Of a stretch of 64,000 nt of DNA, positions 43,267 to 54,470 are shown piece after piece (the first letter of the stretch is position 1; every line of letters begins with the position of its first letter). Both the position numbers and the translations under genes were made by a program. The notes below the pieces were generated by a model. The model searched no databases, was not told where the DNA came from, and worked only from the letters and a program-made list of their open reading frames with translations. The stretch spans positions 344,082 to 408,081 of the forward strand of contig WOFQ01000031.1 in assembly GCA_012184525.1 (NCBI GenBank). Direction: 5' to 3'. The DNA is from Xenoacremonium recifei. Taxonomy: Eukaryota; Ascomycota; Sordariomycetes; Hypocreales; Nectriaceae.

Positions 43267-45196
43267 ATGTTGAGGCGCATTATAGAACTGCTCAGGGTCG
43301 AAGATGATCACGAGCACGGGTATCAGACGGACAAATGGATTAACCCGGACATTGCGCCATTGCCCCCGAGTCGCCGTACTTGGGGATACTGGGCATACAT
43401 CGGCTGGGGATCGATAGCCAAGTAAGCTCAATACTTTACTATGAGAAAGAAACCTTCGAGATCGATCTCAGATTGACTTGTTTCATTCGATTGGCAGCCT
43501 CTGCATCTCCGCCTGGACAGCCTCAGCGTCGCTGCTATCTCTTGGACTCACAGTCCCTCAGACTATCGGTGTGATGATAGTAGCTCGCATCGTGATCATC
43601 CTGCTTGTCGTGGGGAATGGCTGGATGGGTGCTGAATGGCACATAGGCTTCGCAGTCGGCCAAAGGTATGAAACAGCAAGTAGAGTAAATAAATGCACCC
43701 GAAACTAATACCCGCTTCAGAATGATCTTCGGTATGTACGGGGCATACATCGGCCAGGCAATGCGTATTATGTTGTCAATCGTTTGGTACGGATCGCAGG
43801 CTTGGCTCGGTGGGCTTTGTGTCTCAGCCATGATCAGTAGCTGGAGCTACAGCTTCCTGACGATGAAAAACACTTTCCCCGCGAGTGCGAATATGGTGAC
43901 GCGGGATTTCATTGGTTTCTTGATATTTCACATCATCTCCGTTCCATTTCTGGTAAGGTTTGGTCGATTGCTGTTAGACAAGGCTCAATTACTAATTTGT
44001 TGTTGCTTTAGATCATCAGACCGGAACGATCCAAGTGGTACATAATTTGCGCGAACGTGATCGTGTTCGTTGTAATGCTTGGAATTACCATTTGGGCAAC
44101 TTCTGTTGGCGGCACAGGCCCTCTCTTTGAGGCTGGAGCTCGCGAACCGGGGACCTTGTCCGCTGGCTGGGCTTGGGTGTATGGGATTATCGCCAGTGTT
44201 GGAAATATTGCTGCTGGTATTGTCAACCAAAGCGATTTCACCCGCTTTGCTCGCAAGCAGGGTGTCCAAGTTCCCGGACTCGTGTTTTCGCTTCTTGGGC
44301 CTGGCATGGTCGTTCCGATCTTCGCGTTATTAGCTGCCTCCGCGTCTATGGATATTTGGAAGACCGACGAGCCATACTGGAATCCTCTTTCCATTATCTT
44401 GCAGTGGATGACGGATAACTACAATGCGAAGGCGAGAGCTGGAGCCTTCTTTTGCAGTTTTGGATTCGTGCTAGGCCAAATCGCCGAGAACATTCTTGGA
44501 AATGGATATGCTGCGGGGATGGACCTGGCCGGTTTATTTCCAAACTGGATCAGCATCCGCAGGGGCACGTTGCTCGCGGCACTTCTGTCCTGGGCAGTTC
44601 AGCCTTGGGAGTTTTATAACACGGCTAGTGTCTTCGTTGCTGTCGCAGCCTCATTCTCGGTCTTCCTAGGTCCTCTGACAGGTATCATGATGGCCGACTA
44701 TTTCGTTGTTCGACGCCAAAAGGTGCAAGTCAGCCACTTGTACACAGGATCCAAAGAAGGCTCCTATTGGTATACTTATGGTTTCAACTGGCGCGGAATT
44801 GTTTCTTGGGCAGTCTGCTTTGCTCCAGCTTTGCCGGGAATGATTGCAAACGTCAACACCAGTGTAGTGGTATCAGAGGGTCTTTACCACTACTATCTGG
44901 GCAATTACCTATTCGGATTTTTTGAAGCGGCGACTCTGTACACAGTTCTTTGCTGGATTTCCAGGCCAGCCGGCGCTGGGCTGCAAGATGAAGCTGATAT
45001 ATACGGCACGTTCGACGAAGCGGTGGCCATCCGTAAGGGCATAGCCCCCTTCGACAAAACTCAAGCTGTAGATGAGCCTGGCGAGATACCCACAGTCTCT
45101 GTTGGGATCAGCGAGTCGGTCCAAAACGCGCCCAAAGCGGCAAATGATGAGGTGTTTGTGTTCTTTTATCAAAGTTTCCCCCGCTCTAGATGCTGA
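43267..45196 (+). CDS. NCS1 nucleobase/allantoin-type transporter (Fur group)
   Basis: Four exons (43267-43421, 43498-43665, 43721-43952, 44012-45196) give 579 residues. The start MLRRIIELLRV leads to KWINPDIAPLPPSRRTWGYW, the conserved entry to the first span. The core has WHIGFAVGQR, MIFGMYGAYIGQ, SIVWYGSQAWLGG, IVNQSDFTRFARK and GIMMADYFVVRR, all standard in fungal NCS1 transporters of the Fur type (uracil, allantoin, uridine or thiamine-like substrates). It belongs in the plasma membrane. The first acceptor (TTGGCAG, 43497) is the only one that keeps the frame. A possible last intron (about 45151 onward, ending before a TAG) would shorten the tail by about 15 residues. Substrate unassigned. 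Confidence 0.88.
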
Positions 45197-45503
45197 CAAG
45201 TCCTAGACACACTGAAGATCCACACGGGTTCGCGAAACTAGGGAGGAGACCCCATGTATGATGATGATCGTGCTACAAGCTCGAATTCAAGCTCGATCTT
45301 GGTGAAGACGCTCGTTGTGGAGGCGGAGGAGGCTGCGGAAGATCTCATACAACCTTAAAACTCAAATTGTATTTAGATTATCGCCATCCTTCCTTCAAAG
45401 GCTCGAACTTGAAACTGGAATGGGAAGGTTTGTTTAATACTTCATGTTTGGCTGCGCATCAGTCCCATATTAGCCCAAAAGCGGGAGCCGGCCCGTCGCT
45501 TCC

Positions 45504-45521
45504 GGTCTCGGTCTCGGTCTC
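45504..45521. repeat. short tandem repeat (GGTCTC)3 in intergenic region
   Basis: Three exact GGTCTC units lie in the gap 45197-45843. The rest of the gap shows no gene; it includes the leader of the LITAF gene. Confidence 0.7.
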
Positions 45522-45843
45522 GCTCCCGGGGTGAATACGAATGCAAACCCAAACTATCCAATAAAACCAAACAAAATCTCCCATCTCGCGTTCTTTAGAG
45601 TTTACGAAGTACGGTCTCGACCTACCATTCCTTTGTCGGCAGTTAAAAACTCGAAACAACCCCTGAAGTGATCAGCCTTAAACTTGAGTCATGCTGTATT
45701 TAGATTAATAACGCGCCTTCTTCAATGGGCCAGATCAAATGACCCCTCGAGTATAACTTAGCTGAAGGGCAGCACTTCCTTCCACACTGCAAAAAAACCC
45801 AGCCCGCCTAGGTATCGAAATCGTGTTTGAGCAACCCTGAACG

Positions 45844-46775
45844 ATGGATAACCAGTAAGAATCCCTTTCCAACTCGATGTGCCATCGTGGCTCCGAGGCT
45901 CATAATTTGTCCTCCAGGCAACAGATGCAGCGACCAGAGAATGACTGGCTTTTCAATACCGACTCCGAAGCGAACACGGCGCAGAGCTACCTGGTATCGC
46001 CATTGACCGAAACTGCATCTTTACCACCATATTCTCCATCGGCAACACCAATCTCCGGGTCAAGTCAAAACCAGTCAAATCCAACTACACCATCCGTATC
46101 TCATTCCCAAGGATTACTTGATGAGAAGAGGTACGACGGAGAATTCCCTGCCGCAGATCTTACGTCGTGATACTGACAAATATCTCTTGGAAATAGACAA
46201 GTCATCATCGATGATGAAAACCTACCAGAGGTCGTCAACAACGTGATCGCTCATCGGGTAGCAGAGCATGAAAGCCAGAGATATCCTGTACTATCGACAA
46301 ACCCCGATGATCTGCCCGAAGTACGGACCGACAACCATCCCGAAGTTCACACCTCCTCGATAGCCGGGCCTTCTCAGGAACCAAAGCCCGAAGCGAAAGC
46401 GAACAAGATTACACCTTTGCATCTTTTGGGGGACAGACCGGATAACATCGACTGTCCTTTCTGTGAAAGGCAATCGATGACGGAAGTAAAGAAGAAGCCC
46501 TCCAATTTCACACAGTGAGACAGATACCAGATCTTCTTGGTCACAGAAGTATTAGCTGACGTGAGCACAGTCTTCAAGCAGTCTTCCTCCTCATGACGAC
46601 AGTCTGTGGCGCAGCCGCTCCCTACGTTGGAAAATGGTCATACGAAGTTGAACAGTACTGCAGTAGCTGTAAGGAAATGGTAGCACATCGGGCAGCCCGA
46701 TCGACGAATATGCAATTGTGCAAAGTTCCGGACAGCATGCGAGAGGTTTCGAAGTATCCTCGCGCGGGATCGTGA
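45844..46775 (+). CDS. LITAF-domain protein
   Basis: Four exons (45844-45854, 45918-46130, 46197-46514, 46571-46775) give 248 residues. The first exon is 11 nt (MDN). The N-terminal 150 residues are low-complexity, Ser/Pro/Gln-rich, with an LPPYSPS motif. The C-terminal LITAF domain has the first zinc half CPFC (about residue 165), a hydrophobic membrane-inserting segment (LQAVFLLMTTVCGAAAPYVG) and the second half YCSSCKEMVAHRA. LITAF proteins sit on the cytosolic face of endosomes or the plasma membrane through this amphipathic hairpin and act in membrane-protein sorting. It is tail-to-tail with the PPxY protein 202 nt away. Confidence 0.87.
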
Positions 46776-46977
46776 GGCTCGACAACCAAAAGAGGGCACG
46801 GCGCGAGGGAGTCAGAGAAAATCTTTCGTTATTTATTTCATTTGTTTGAGGGATAAAATATTAGAGAATGGATACCAGGCTTGAGGTCATTTAGGGTTAA
46901 TCTTTCATGTTTGGGGCGAATAAATGCGGGCAATCGAAAGCGCGGTAAGGATGTACTGCATTAAAGAATATATCTAG

Positions 46978-47919
46978 TTATTGGTTCAAGATTAACCATA
47001 GAGTCTTCTCTCCGAGTTCGATGTCAGTTTCTTCCTCCACCTCAACCTCAGCAATATGCTCATTCAGTGTCGCGAGACGAGCTTGCGCGCTCTTCGTCTT
47101 AGCTGCACGCGTCATCGTCAACAGTGAGTTGGTCGAGAGGCCAGTTGCGCGACACAGCTCAGTTGTATCGACCAATGCTGCATACAGCCCTCTGGCTTGC
47201 AGCCAGTCTTCGTTCGCCACGGCGATGTAGGCTGCCGCCCTGTCACGCGGGGTTTGAGGTTTAGTGGCGACAGCCGATACAGCAGAGCCGGGGAGTCCTA
47301 CGACAGCTCTGACTGTGCCAAAAGCAGCCGAGACGGGGATTGATACAGCGCCTCCTACAACACCCATGGCGGCCCCGACGATATTTCCGCGCTTTGCGTT
47401 GTTACTAATCCCTTTCCCGACGTACTTGGCGTGATTGAAGACACCTTTGAATGCATTCTTCGGGTGCTCGCCAACCTTCTTGGCAACATCTGCAGCATGC
47501 CCAATGGCTCGATCCGAGACCTTGGCGGCGAGGAAGGCAGAGAGGGTCTCAAGGAAAGAGACCCAAGCGTCGGCAGTAATACCGCGGCTAAGCAGAATTG
47601 GAGAATACGCCTGAAGGAAGGGCGAGGCTGCGCTCGGGTCTTTCTGCGGAATAACAAGGGGCTTCTTGCTCGCGGAGCTCGACGAGCCTGCTGAATAGGC
47701 CGGAGGAGGAGCATCGGATGGAAAGTTGAAGGGCGACTCCGAGGTGGGCCCTTGTCGCTTTCCGAGAGACTCGGCGCCGGGCTGCGGAGGCTGTGGAGGT
47801 TGCGGAGGCTCGGCCGGAGAGGCCGTTGAAGGTCCGGCCTCGTCCTCTGCCGAGTACGCTGGAGGCCCTTCCTCCTCGATGGCCTTGTTGGCGGCGGCTT
47901 CCTCTGCTTTAGATGTCAT
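46978..47919 (-). CDS. hypothetical protein with two PPxY motifs and Gly/Ala-rich hydrophobic core
   Basis: From the ATG at 47919 (MTSKAEEAAANKAIEEE) a single exon gives 313 residues; the frame extends upstream to 48090 without homology signs. The N-terminal third is disordered and proline-rich, with PPAY at two places (about residues 17-20 and 72-75) and a PQPPQPPQP run; PPxY binds WW domains such as those of Rsp5/Nedd4 ligases. The middle has a helical KVSDRAIGHAADVAKKV segment and a hydrophobic glycine/alanine-rich stretch (NIVGAAMGVVGGAVSIPV) that could insert in a membrane or lipid droplet. The C-terminus is acidic. I recognise the type as a conserved fungal protein but not its function. 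Confidence 0.75.
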   Translation of the reverse strand: MTSKAEEAAANKAIEEEGPPAYSAEDEAGPSTASPAEPPQPPQPPQPGAESLGKRQGPTSESPFNFPSDAPPPAYSAGSSSSASKKPLVIPQKDPSAASPFLQAYSPILLSRGITADAWVSFLETLSAFLAAKVSDRAIGHAADVAKKVGEHPKNAFKGVFNHAKYVGKGISNNAKRGNIVGAAMGVVGGAVSIPVSAAFGTVRAVVGLPGSAVSAVATKPQTPRDRAAAYIAVANEDWLQARGLYAALVDTTELCRATGLSTNSLLTMTRAAKTKSAQARLATLNEHIAEVEVEEETDIELGEKTLWLILNQ

Positions 47920-48432
47920 GACTCGTCGATAGCCGTGATCTGACAGATTAAGAACATAAGAGGGGCAGGGCGAGAGGGGTGAGACGGCATAAGCAACCGC
48001 GCCGCAGGCAATAATCAGCGAATCGGAAAACAGGGGCATTGTTGTTCCGAGCACGGAGAACGGACAACCATCATGTGGAGCACATTCCAAGGCATTTCGG
48101 AAAAGAATCTACCCTGTAGCGTATGAGCATTCTTCATGAGATAGATGGGCATGGCTTCAATACGCTGTCATTTTGTAAATTCAAACATGCCATCACGATA
48201 CTGTATTTTCAAGCATTTAGCACACTAGTGAACCGAGGCCGTGTTTCTTTGTTGAGTGACCTGTTGGAGGCGTTGATTGAATATCGCCGTAAGTGGAATA
48301 AAATAAATGGGAAAAAAAGTCTTGCATGGAAAAAGGAGGATAAAAATAAGAAAACATCATTTCACGAAAAACACGAATCTAGCTTCAGTAAATTAAATTT
48401 ATTGCCAGTTTGTGTAAATCTATGTCTGCTAC
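47920..48432. other. intergenic, AT-rich
   Basis: Promoter side of the PPxY gene and 3' flank of the aldo-keto reductase. The part 48290-48420 is strongly purine/AT-rich. No gene supported. Confidence 0.4.
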
Positions 48433-49525
48433 TCAGTGGCTTGGAACATTGTCTGGTGCGTCGCCTTCCTCGTTGAAGAAGACCTTTACCGGAAGCCACG
48501 ATTGACCACAGACCTTGTACCGATCAGGGATACTCGACAATGCGTTTATTTGTTCGTAAGTCAAATTCCAGCCGTCAAGGTCAAAATTGCTCTTAATCCT
48601 GCTTGCAGTGACTGACTTTGGGATAACGCTGGTTCCTCTTGCCAGCCCCCATTTGAGCAGAATCTGTTGAGGTGTCTTGCCAACATCTTGCGCAATCTTA
48701 AGCAGAGTCTTATCTTTAGCAAGCGGGGAGTCCGTCGAGCCTAAGCATGAATAACCAGTACAGTGAATCCCTTTCGAGGTCATGTATTGGATAGTCTTGG
48801 GAGAAGGCATATTTGGATGCAGCTCGATCTGGTTAACAGCAGGCACCACTTTTGTCCTGGGGTCGTTGAGTAGTTTTTCCATGTTAGAGATGACAAAATT
48901 TGACACGCCAATATTCTTGACTTTACCAGTGCCGAGGAGCTTCTGCATCTCGGCCCTAAGAGAATGTTAGCCACCGACTATTTTGCTCTCGCTCGGTGTT
49001 GCTCACCAGGTGTCAGTAAAGTCCCAGTCATCGTAGTGCTTCTTCGAATCTTTCGGAGTGGTGGAGCTTGGCCAGTGCACCAAGAAGAGGTCGACGTAGT
49101 CAAGTTGTAGGTTCTTTAGTGAAGCATCAAGACCTTGGCTCACACGTTTGTGCCAAGGGTTATCAAGCTTGGTAGTGACCCAGATCTCTTCGCGAGGTAC
49201 GTCGGATGCTTTGATTCCTTCACCGACTTCTGCCTCATTTCCATATTCATAAGCCCTGCGTCGTGTTAGGATGTGCTACTAATTGAAATGTGTACTTATA
49301 CGTGCGCATCAATATGTCTGTAGCCTGACTGTAGAGCAACTTTAACGGCTTCGCGCACTTCGTTCGGCTTGGACTGCCAGGTACCGAGGCCAACACCAGG
49401 CAACTTGGCACCTGTGTTCAGGGTGAAGATGGTTCTACGCTGGGATGAGTTCCGCTGAAGTGTCCGATAGAGGGATGTGAGACTTACTTGGTGCCTTCAC
49501 CTTCTTTTTTGACCGACACAGACAT
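48433..49525 (-). CDS. aldo-keto reductase
   Basis: Four exons (49525-49488, 49434-49306, 49255-49007, 48955-48433) give 312 residues. The catalytic tetrad is Asp55 and Tyr60 in HIDAAYEYGNE, Lys85 in TTKLD and His116 in LVHWP. The NADPH-site IPKSVTASRIKSN is near the C-terminus. HIDAAYEY can only be made if the second intron (49305-49256) uses a GC donor (GCACGT...CGCAG); the nearby GT gives a frame break. The family reduces aldehydes or sugars, for example xylose or glycerol-type reductases. No strong neighbour link. Confidence 0.88.
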
Positions 49526-50294
49526 ATTTGCGATTAAAGATTGTCTTGGAGGACAATATAATAGAAGAATTAGGAGTGGGAGGCTCTGGGACACACCGAA
49601 AGGTTGAGAAAACAAGAGGTCAGAAGCGCTGGCGGGAGTTAAAGCACTTCAAAGGCAGCACTAGAAGCTCATATCATGTACCAAGTAAGGAATCCATTAA
49701 AGTAACGTTCTGAGAGATGATAGTAGACATGGACATGGTGATCGTGTCTCGCCATTGGTTCTCTAGCGGAACACGTCCTAAATGGGAAACTATTGAGAAG
49801 CGGAGCTCCATGGAACCTTGGGAGATCTAGAAATGGCCAAAACTCCGCCGTCTGAGGAGGGGAATGATCGTTAGAATAGCCTACGCGTCGTGCAGTCTAC
49901 CATGTCAGCCTTTGCCAAGTAAATGCATACCTTATTACAGGATCATGTGGACATTTTGTGAAAGAATCCGGAGTCTTCGCCACCAACTCCATGATTGGAA
50001 TCCCGAGTCTCTAGCTAGGCTGCCGCTTATCGGACGGCGAACTACCCCTCCCCCGTGAACTAACTAACGAACCTACTGGCTCACCCCATTCCATATTCAG
50101 TTTCGGCCACCCTGGTGACGAGCAGCCAGAACGATAAGCCAAGCCCCAAGTTTTGGGCCGGAATTCCGTACATGACCGTACCAGAATCCATCGGTCTACC
50201 CGTCCTGTCTCTTCCCACTTTCACAACAGCCTTTTGTCATTTACTTTCTCGCCAAATTCAACCCCTGCATCAAAGAAATTCCACTGCAGAAACA
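49526..50294. other. divergent promoter, aldo-keto reductase and Zn2Cys6 factor
   Basis: About 0.77 kb between two divergent starts. No decisive motif. The frame that continues upstream of 50295 to about 50115 contains an in-frame ATG at 50172, so the factor's leader could be partly coding. Confidence 0.4.
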
Positions 50295-51683
50295 ATGGGT
50301 CGGTCAAATCGCTTCAAGGTGCGGTTTGCCTCCAAGCCGTCCTCCAAGCTCTCCTCGCATAATCCCGAACTACAGCCACGCAAGAAGACTACACAAACGG
50401 GATCGTCTCAAGCGACTCGTAGCCGGCTAGCATGCCACGGCTGTCGCGCACGCCACATTAAGTGCGACGAGAAGTTTCCAGTCTGCACGCAATGCAGCGC
50501 AAAGGGTCTCGTGTGTATGCCTCGGGGCCGTCCGAATCTTTGGCAGGTTGAAACGCCATGGCTCTGGTCTCCGTCCTTGGTCGGTATGCCAGCATTGAAC
50601 CGGAGGTTGCTGCAGTACTGGCTGGAAAATGCGAGTCATATGATGACGCTGGACCCCGACAACAATCCAATGTCCTTTCCCATCGTAGAACAACTTCTGG
50701 AGTCAGTCTCCCTGACGCATACATTGCAGAGCATCAGCGCTGCGTATGAGCTCTTCTATGACCCGCCTCGCATCCAAGAATCCCTCGTCGAAAGGTCCAG
50801 AGCCTTGCAGACTGTTCGCCAGGAGCTTGCAACCCAGACAACCATTCGCCCCCAGACCTTTCTGACCGTTTACATGCTCGGCGTCTCGTCACCGTGGATC
50901 GACCACAGCCCTTGTAACTTCGGCCAGGAACATCTTCAAGGAGGAAGAAGCATTCTCCATCACTTATTGCAACAAGAAGACTTCTCGGATCATCCATACC
51001 GACCATTTATCATAGCTTCTTTCATTTGGTGGGATATGTCTTGTTCGCTGTTGGTCGATCCTTCGGAGCAACAACCCTTAGATACACCCGACATATCCTC
51101 CGCCGTGACCTCTCTGCGCGGCAAGTTCTGTGCCATTCTCAGTCATGCGATTGAACTCTATTACGAGCTCGGCCGTCTTGGGCGATACTGTCGGAGAATA
51201 TGCGATGACCAGTTGGCCAGGGATTCATCATTCGAAGACGAAATCGAATCGCGGCTCCTAAACTGGGAACACTCGAATGACGCAGAACCTTTGAGAACAC
51301 TGAATGAGTCTTTTCGTCTACACGGGCTTGTCATGCTTTATAGGTTATGTCATCAACCTATCGACGCGAATATGGAGGATCTCATCCGCCAGTACAGTCT
51401 CTCCATACTTGACAATATCTCGCAAATCAGGACCGACAGCCCTGTATTCAAGTTTGTCCACATCCCTCTCCTCAGCGCAGCAGCCGAGTTGAAGGCTCAA
51501 GATGAAAGTCTACGCCGGCGAGTAATGTCCTGGTGTGCAGTCTTGTATTCCACGAATCGCTCTCCTATACATACCTGGGCCCAGCAACTACTGCAGAAAA
51601 CTTGGGAACTGAAAGATGCTGGTATTGAGACTTCGTGGCTACACGAGATGTTACAAAATGGTTGGCGATTGAATCTAGGGTAG
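50295..51683 (+). CDS. Zn2Cys6 transcription factor
   Basis: A single exon. From the ATG at 50295 (MGRSNRFKVRF) it has 462 residues; an ATG at 50172 would add 41 with no recognisable content. The zinc cluster near residue 45 is CHGCRARHIKC, six residues, CTQCSAKGLVC. The remainder is helical with WLWSPSL, SISAAYELFYDPP and FIWWDMSCSL, as in the fungal-specific Fungal_trans_2 factors. It is convergent with the APC permease (203 nt apart) and is the likely local regulator of the second amine module, by position only. Confidence 0.86.
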   Translation: MGRSNRFKVRFASKPSSKLSSHNPELQPRKKTTQTGSSQATRSRLACHGCRARHIKCDEKFPVCTQCSAKGLVCMPRGRPNLWQVETPWLWSPSLVGMPALNRRLLQYWLENASHMMTLDPDNNPMSFPIVEQLLESVSLTHTLQSISAAYELFYDPPRIQESLVERSRALQTVRQELATQTTIRPQTFLTVYMLGVSSPWIDHSPCNFGQEHLQGGRSILHHLLQQEDFSDHPYRPFIIASFIWWDMSCSLLVDPSEQQPLDTPDISSAVTSLRGKFCAILSHAIELYYELGRLGRYCRRICDDQLARDSSFEDEIESRLLNWEHSNDAEPLRTLNESFRLHGLVMLYRLCHQPIDANMEDLIRQYSLSILDNISQIRTDSPVFKFVHIPLLSAAAELKAQDESLRRRVMSWCAVLYSTNRSPIHTWAQQLLQKTWELKDAGIETSWLHEMLQNGWRLNLG

Positions 51684-51886
51684 TATGGGAGGCTCCTGTA
51701 AATGGAATGATTTGTCCTTCACTTCTATTAGTTCGCATAAGAACACTGTCAATATACTTGATGAAATGATTGCAGATTTTCAAACGTGAGGTCATCCGCA
51801 TGCCACAGATAGGGTTCCTGGACTAATTGATGAGAAAAATGAAAAAGAACAATACATTTCTCCGTTAGGATTGCTTCCCAGCAAAC

Positions 51887-53467
51887 TCAACGGCCGTCAG
51901 AGGAATCCATCATTCCCACTGAATCTGTCACGGCGCTGGATAGATCAACAAGATTGTAGTGTTTGTGACCATAGAAAACCCAGTATATCCCAGCATAACC
52001 AAAAGCCACAACCACAACGACGGAGAGATAGTTCATATTGCCGGCTTCGGCAGGCAATGTATACGGGAAACTGTATATAATTGTAATAATGAGGGTCCAA
52101 ACAATAACGACTAGATTGGCAAACGGCCCGAACTTGGGCCACCAAAATGGTCCAGGGCTAATATTCTTCCGCCCTCTGATGAGCAAGAGTAGGGCGGGCA
52201 TCGAGTACGTCATGTACTGGAGGACAAGCCCAGCTCCGACGAAGGCGTTGAATGCAGTCAGGGACCCTAAGTATAAGAACCCACAGATGGTTATCCAGCA
52301 CGCTCCCCAAAGAATAGCCCATATGGGTGTGTGGAATGGGACCGGGGCAAGTTTCTTCAGATGGGAGTGGAAGGGGAACCCTTTGTCGCGGCTGAGCGAC
52401 CATGCAATGCGCGAATGCCATGTATGGCAGCCGATAATTGCTCCCCAGGCAAGAATCAGGATCATAGCGCCCAACGCATTGGCGCATGCAGGGTTGCTGT
52501 CGTATAAGAGGTAGAGCAGGTCCAAGATTGATGTCAGTTGCGTGAGATCTGTTGCTGTGAAGAAAATCGCGAGGACTATCATGATGCCAGTAACGAAGCC
52601 CATCACGATAGTCCAAAGAAGGGCTTTTGGGATGTTCTTTCGCGGCTCTGGAATTTCTTCAGCTAGATGTGTAGCTGCATCGAGACAAGAGAATCCCCAG
52701 TTGATGCCATTGATTCCTACGAGGAATGCGAATCCATCAGGCCAACCTGATTCGTTGAAGTAGCCGTCTGCGCCGAAGACGACAGCAGCGGAGGACTTGG
52801 GCTTGCCAGCAGCCAGCAGACAAACGAAAAGTACCGCCATCGTGATCACCGACCAATACAAGAAGAATTTGGACATTCTTGGCAGCCATCTCTCATAAAT
52901 CACCGAAACAGCGGCAGTCCAGACAAAAGCCTGAAATGTCAAGAAACCCATCCATTTTTTGTATTCAAACTCAGGTCTCGTGAGGGAAACAAGCGAGAAG
53001 AGCAGGTTGGTCGCTCCAGATGCACCAGAGGCACCAATGCAGATGACCGAGGCCCAAGAAATGATGGCGGTCATATAGGAGAGGAATCGTCGGCTTCGCT
53101 CTGGCGCCAATTGGGCCGTCCAGAAATACTGCCCACCAGCGTGAGGGTACGCTGAAGCCAGTTCGCCGAGTGTAATAGCGACGCAGAAAGTGATTCCGCA
53201 GATCAGAAAGATGCCGTAGAAGAACAAGGGGCCTGCGCCGAAGATGGTGTTGCCGAGGATCAGGACAAGACCCAGCCCGGTGTTGGTGATGGAGTAGCCC
53301 ATCGACATAGCGGACAAAGTGGTGAAGGGCTTCTTGGTAGGCGTCATCTCGACCTGACCCTCTTGGTTGGAATGGGCATGGCTAATGACGGGAGTATGGC
53401 CACTGTTATGTCGCTTCATCTTGCTGCTATCGTCAAGACTCGGCTTGCTGACCGAAGTCGCCGCCAT
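51887..53467 (-). CDS. APC-family amino acid/choline-type permease, intronless
   Basis: A single exon of 526 residues from the ATG at 53467 (MAATSVSKPSLDD); the frame is open further upstream but only with a GTG. The first 60 residues are hydrophilic with Ser/Lys/His. Then come GYSITNTGLGLVLILGNTIFGAGPL, ELASAYPHAGGQYFW, HLAEEIPEPRKNIPKAL and SRIAWSLSRDKGFPF, family landmarks of the fungal GABA/choline permeases, with about 12 spans. It lacks all eight introns of the permease at 12026-13983. Substrate unknown; the nearby DAO and amine oxidase suggest an amine or amino acid. Confidence 0.9.
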   Translation of the reverse strand: MAATSVSKPSLDDSSKMKRHNSGHTPVISHAHSNQEGQVEMTPTKKPFTTLSAMSMGYSITNTGLGLVLILGNTIFGAGPLFFYGIFLICGITFCVAITLGELASAYPHAGGQYFWTAQLAPERSRRFLSYMTAIISWASVICIGASGASGATNLLFSLVSLTRPEFEYKKWMGFLTFQAFVWTAAVSVIYERWLPRMSKFFLYWSVITMAVLFVCLLAAGKPKSSAAVVFGADGYFNESGWPDGFAFLVGINGINWGFSCLDAATHLAEEIPEPRKNIPKALLWTIVMGFVTGIMIVLAIFFTATDLTQLTSILDLLYLLYDSNPACANALGAMILILAWGAIIGCHTWHSRIAWSLSRDKGFPFHSHLKKLAPVPFHTPIWAILWGACWITICGFLYLGSLTAFNAFVGAGLVLQYMTYSMPALLLLIRGRKNISPGPFWWPKFGPFANLVVIVWTLIITIIYSFPYTLPAEAGNMNYLSVVVVVAFGYAGIYWVFYGHKHYNLVDLSSAVTDSVGMMDSSDGR

Positions 53468-54470
53468 GGTTTCGTAGAGCGAGACTGAAGAGTGATTGCG
53501 GAAGGTGGAATTGTCTTGAAGGCTTCTCGAGAAGTCGCGGGCGACAAACAAACTGCCAGTGTTGGACACATATCAGACTCGATATCGTCGTCTATAAGTA
53601 ATCTTCAGTATGTCAAGTGTAAGTTTCGATGACCCCGGAGGGTTGTTATCTTAACACCCAGCTTGGGGCTTTTTAGACCTCTTCCTAGGCGTATTCCGGA
53701 CTGGTTCGGGAGGGGTTAGGCAGGACAGCGCCCGCGCCAATGAAGCCACTAAACCTATCCCCGGCTCCCCCGGCGAAGTCCCTTACTCTCTGCCGACCAT
53801 CGAGCTTGAGACTTGTCGTCAGGAACACGGCCAGCCGGACTTCCCTTCTTGGCTGCCATCCGGAGAAAAGTGGGCACATAGGCAATATCACCCCCCTGAT
53901 TTCACATCTGGACTTATTATCGTACATTTGAGCTTGGAGATCGGTGCTAAGACTGGATCTCTTGTCTCGTCTCGGGTCAGGTATAGACCTTCGGGCTTTC
54001 CTACAACGGTATGCCGTCCTCAGTGCTGCGGGCGCTCAGAAAGAACACTTCCAAACCTGCCTGATCGATACAAACGGCACCAATGGAGGCTGCACTAAGC
54101 GTCGATTCGATTCAATTTTAATGGGCTCCAACTGGAGATGCTTAAGTCGGAACGGCTCTTTGATAGGCAATTGGCATCATGACGATATAGGACGGCTAGA
54201 TTGCAATGTTGACACCGTCTTGGTTATCACGTTGATGAGGGGACTCTCCCCTCCAATGACCAGGCTTCATCGCCGCCTTGCTGCCTCTGTAACTCTTTAT
54301 GTCCAATCTTGGTTGGGTGATAAGCTATTCACGGAGTCTTTTCAGGGAGCAGGTTATGAGTGCATTTTGGTATTGCTTAGTTACCCTTAGATATAGTCAT
54401 CATGTCACAATGAGATCCCATCCCAGGTTCTTAAGAACTCGACGCCAGTCAGCCAAATTGAACTGCTGCG
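53468..54470. other. intergenic, permease promoter
   Basis: About 1 kb. The plus-strand open frame at 53944-54390 begins with GTG and has no recognisable features. The distal part abuts a decayed regulator fragment. Confidence 0.4.

Noticed and set aside
51887..53569. Longer permease starting at 53569
   Set aside because: The codon at 53569 is GTG; the first in-frame ATG is at 53467.
53944..54390. 148-codon plus-strand frame
   Set aside because: It begins with GTG, has no motif and no splice partner.
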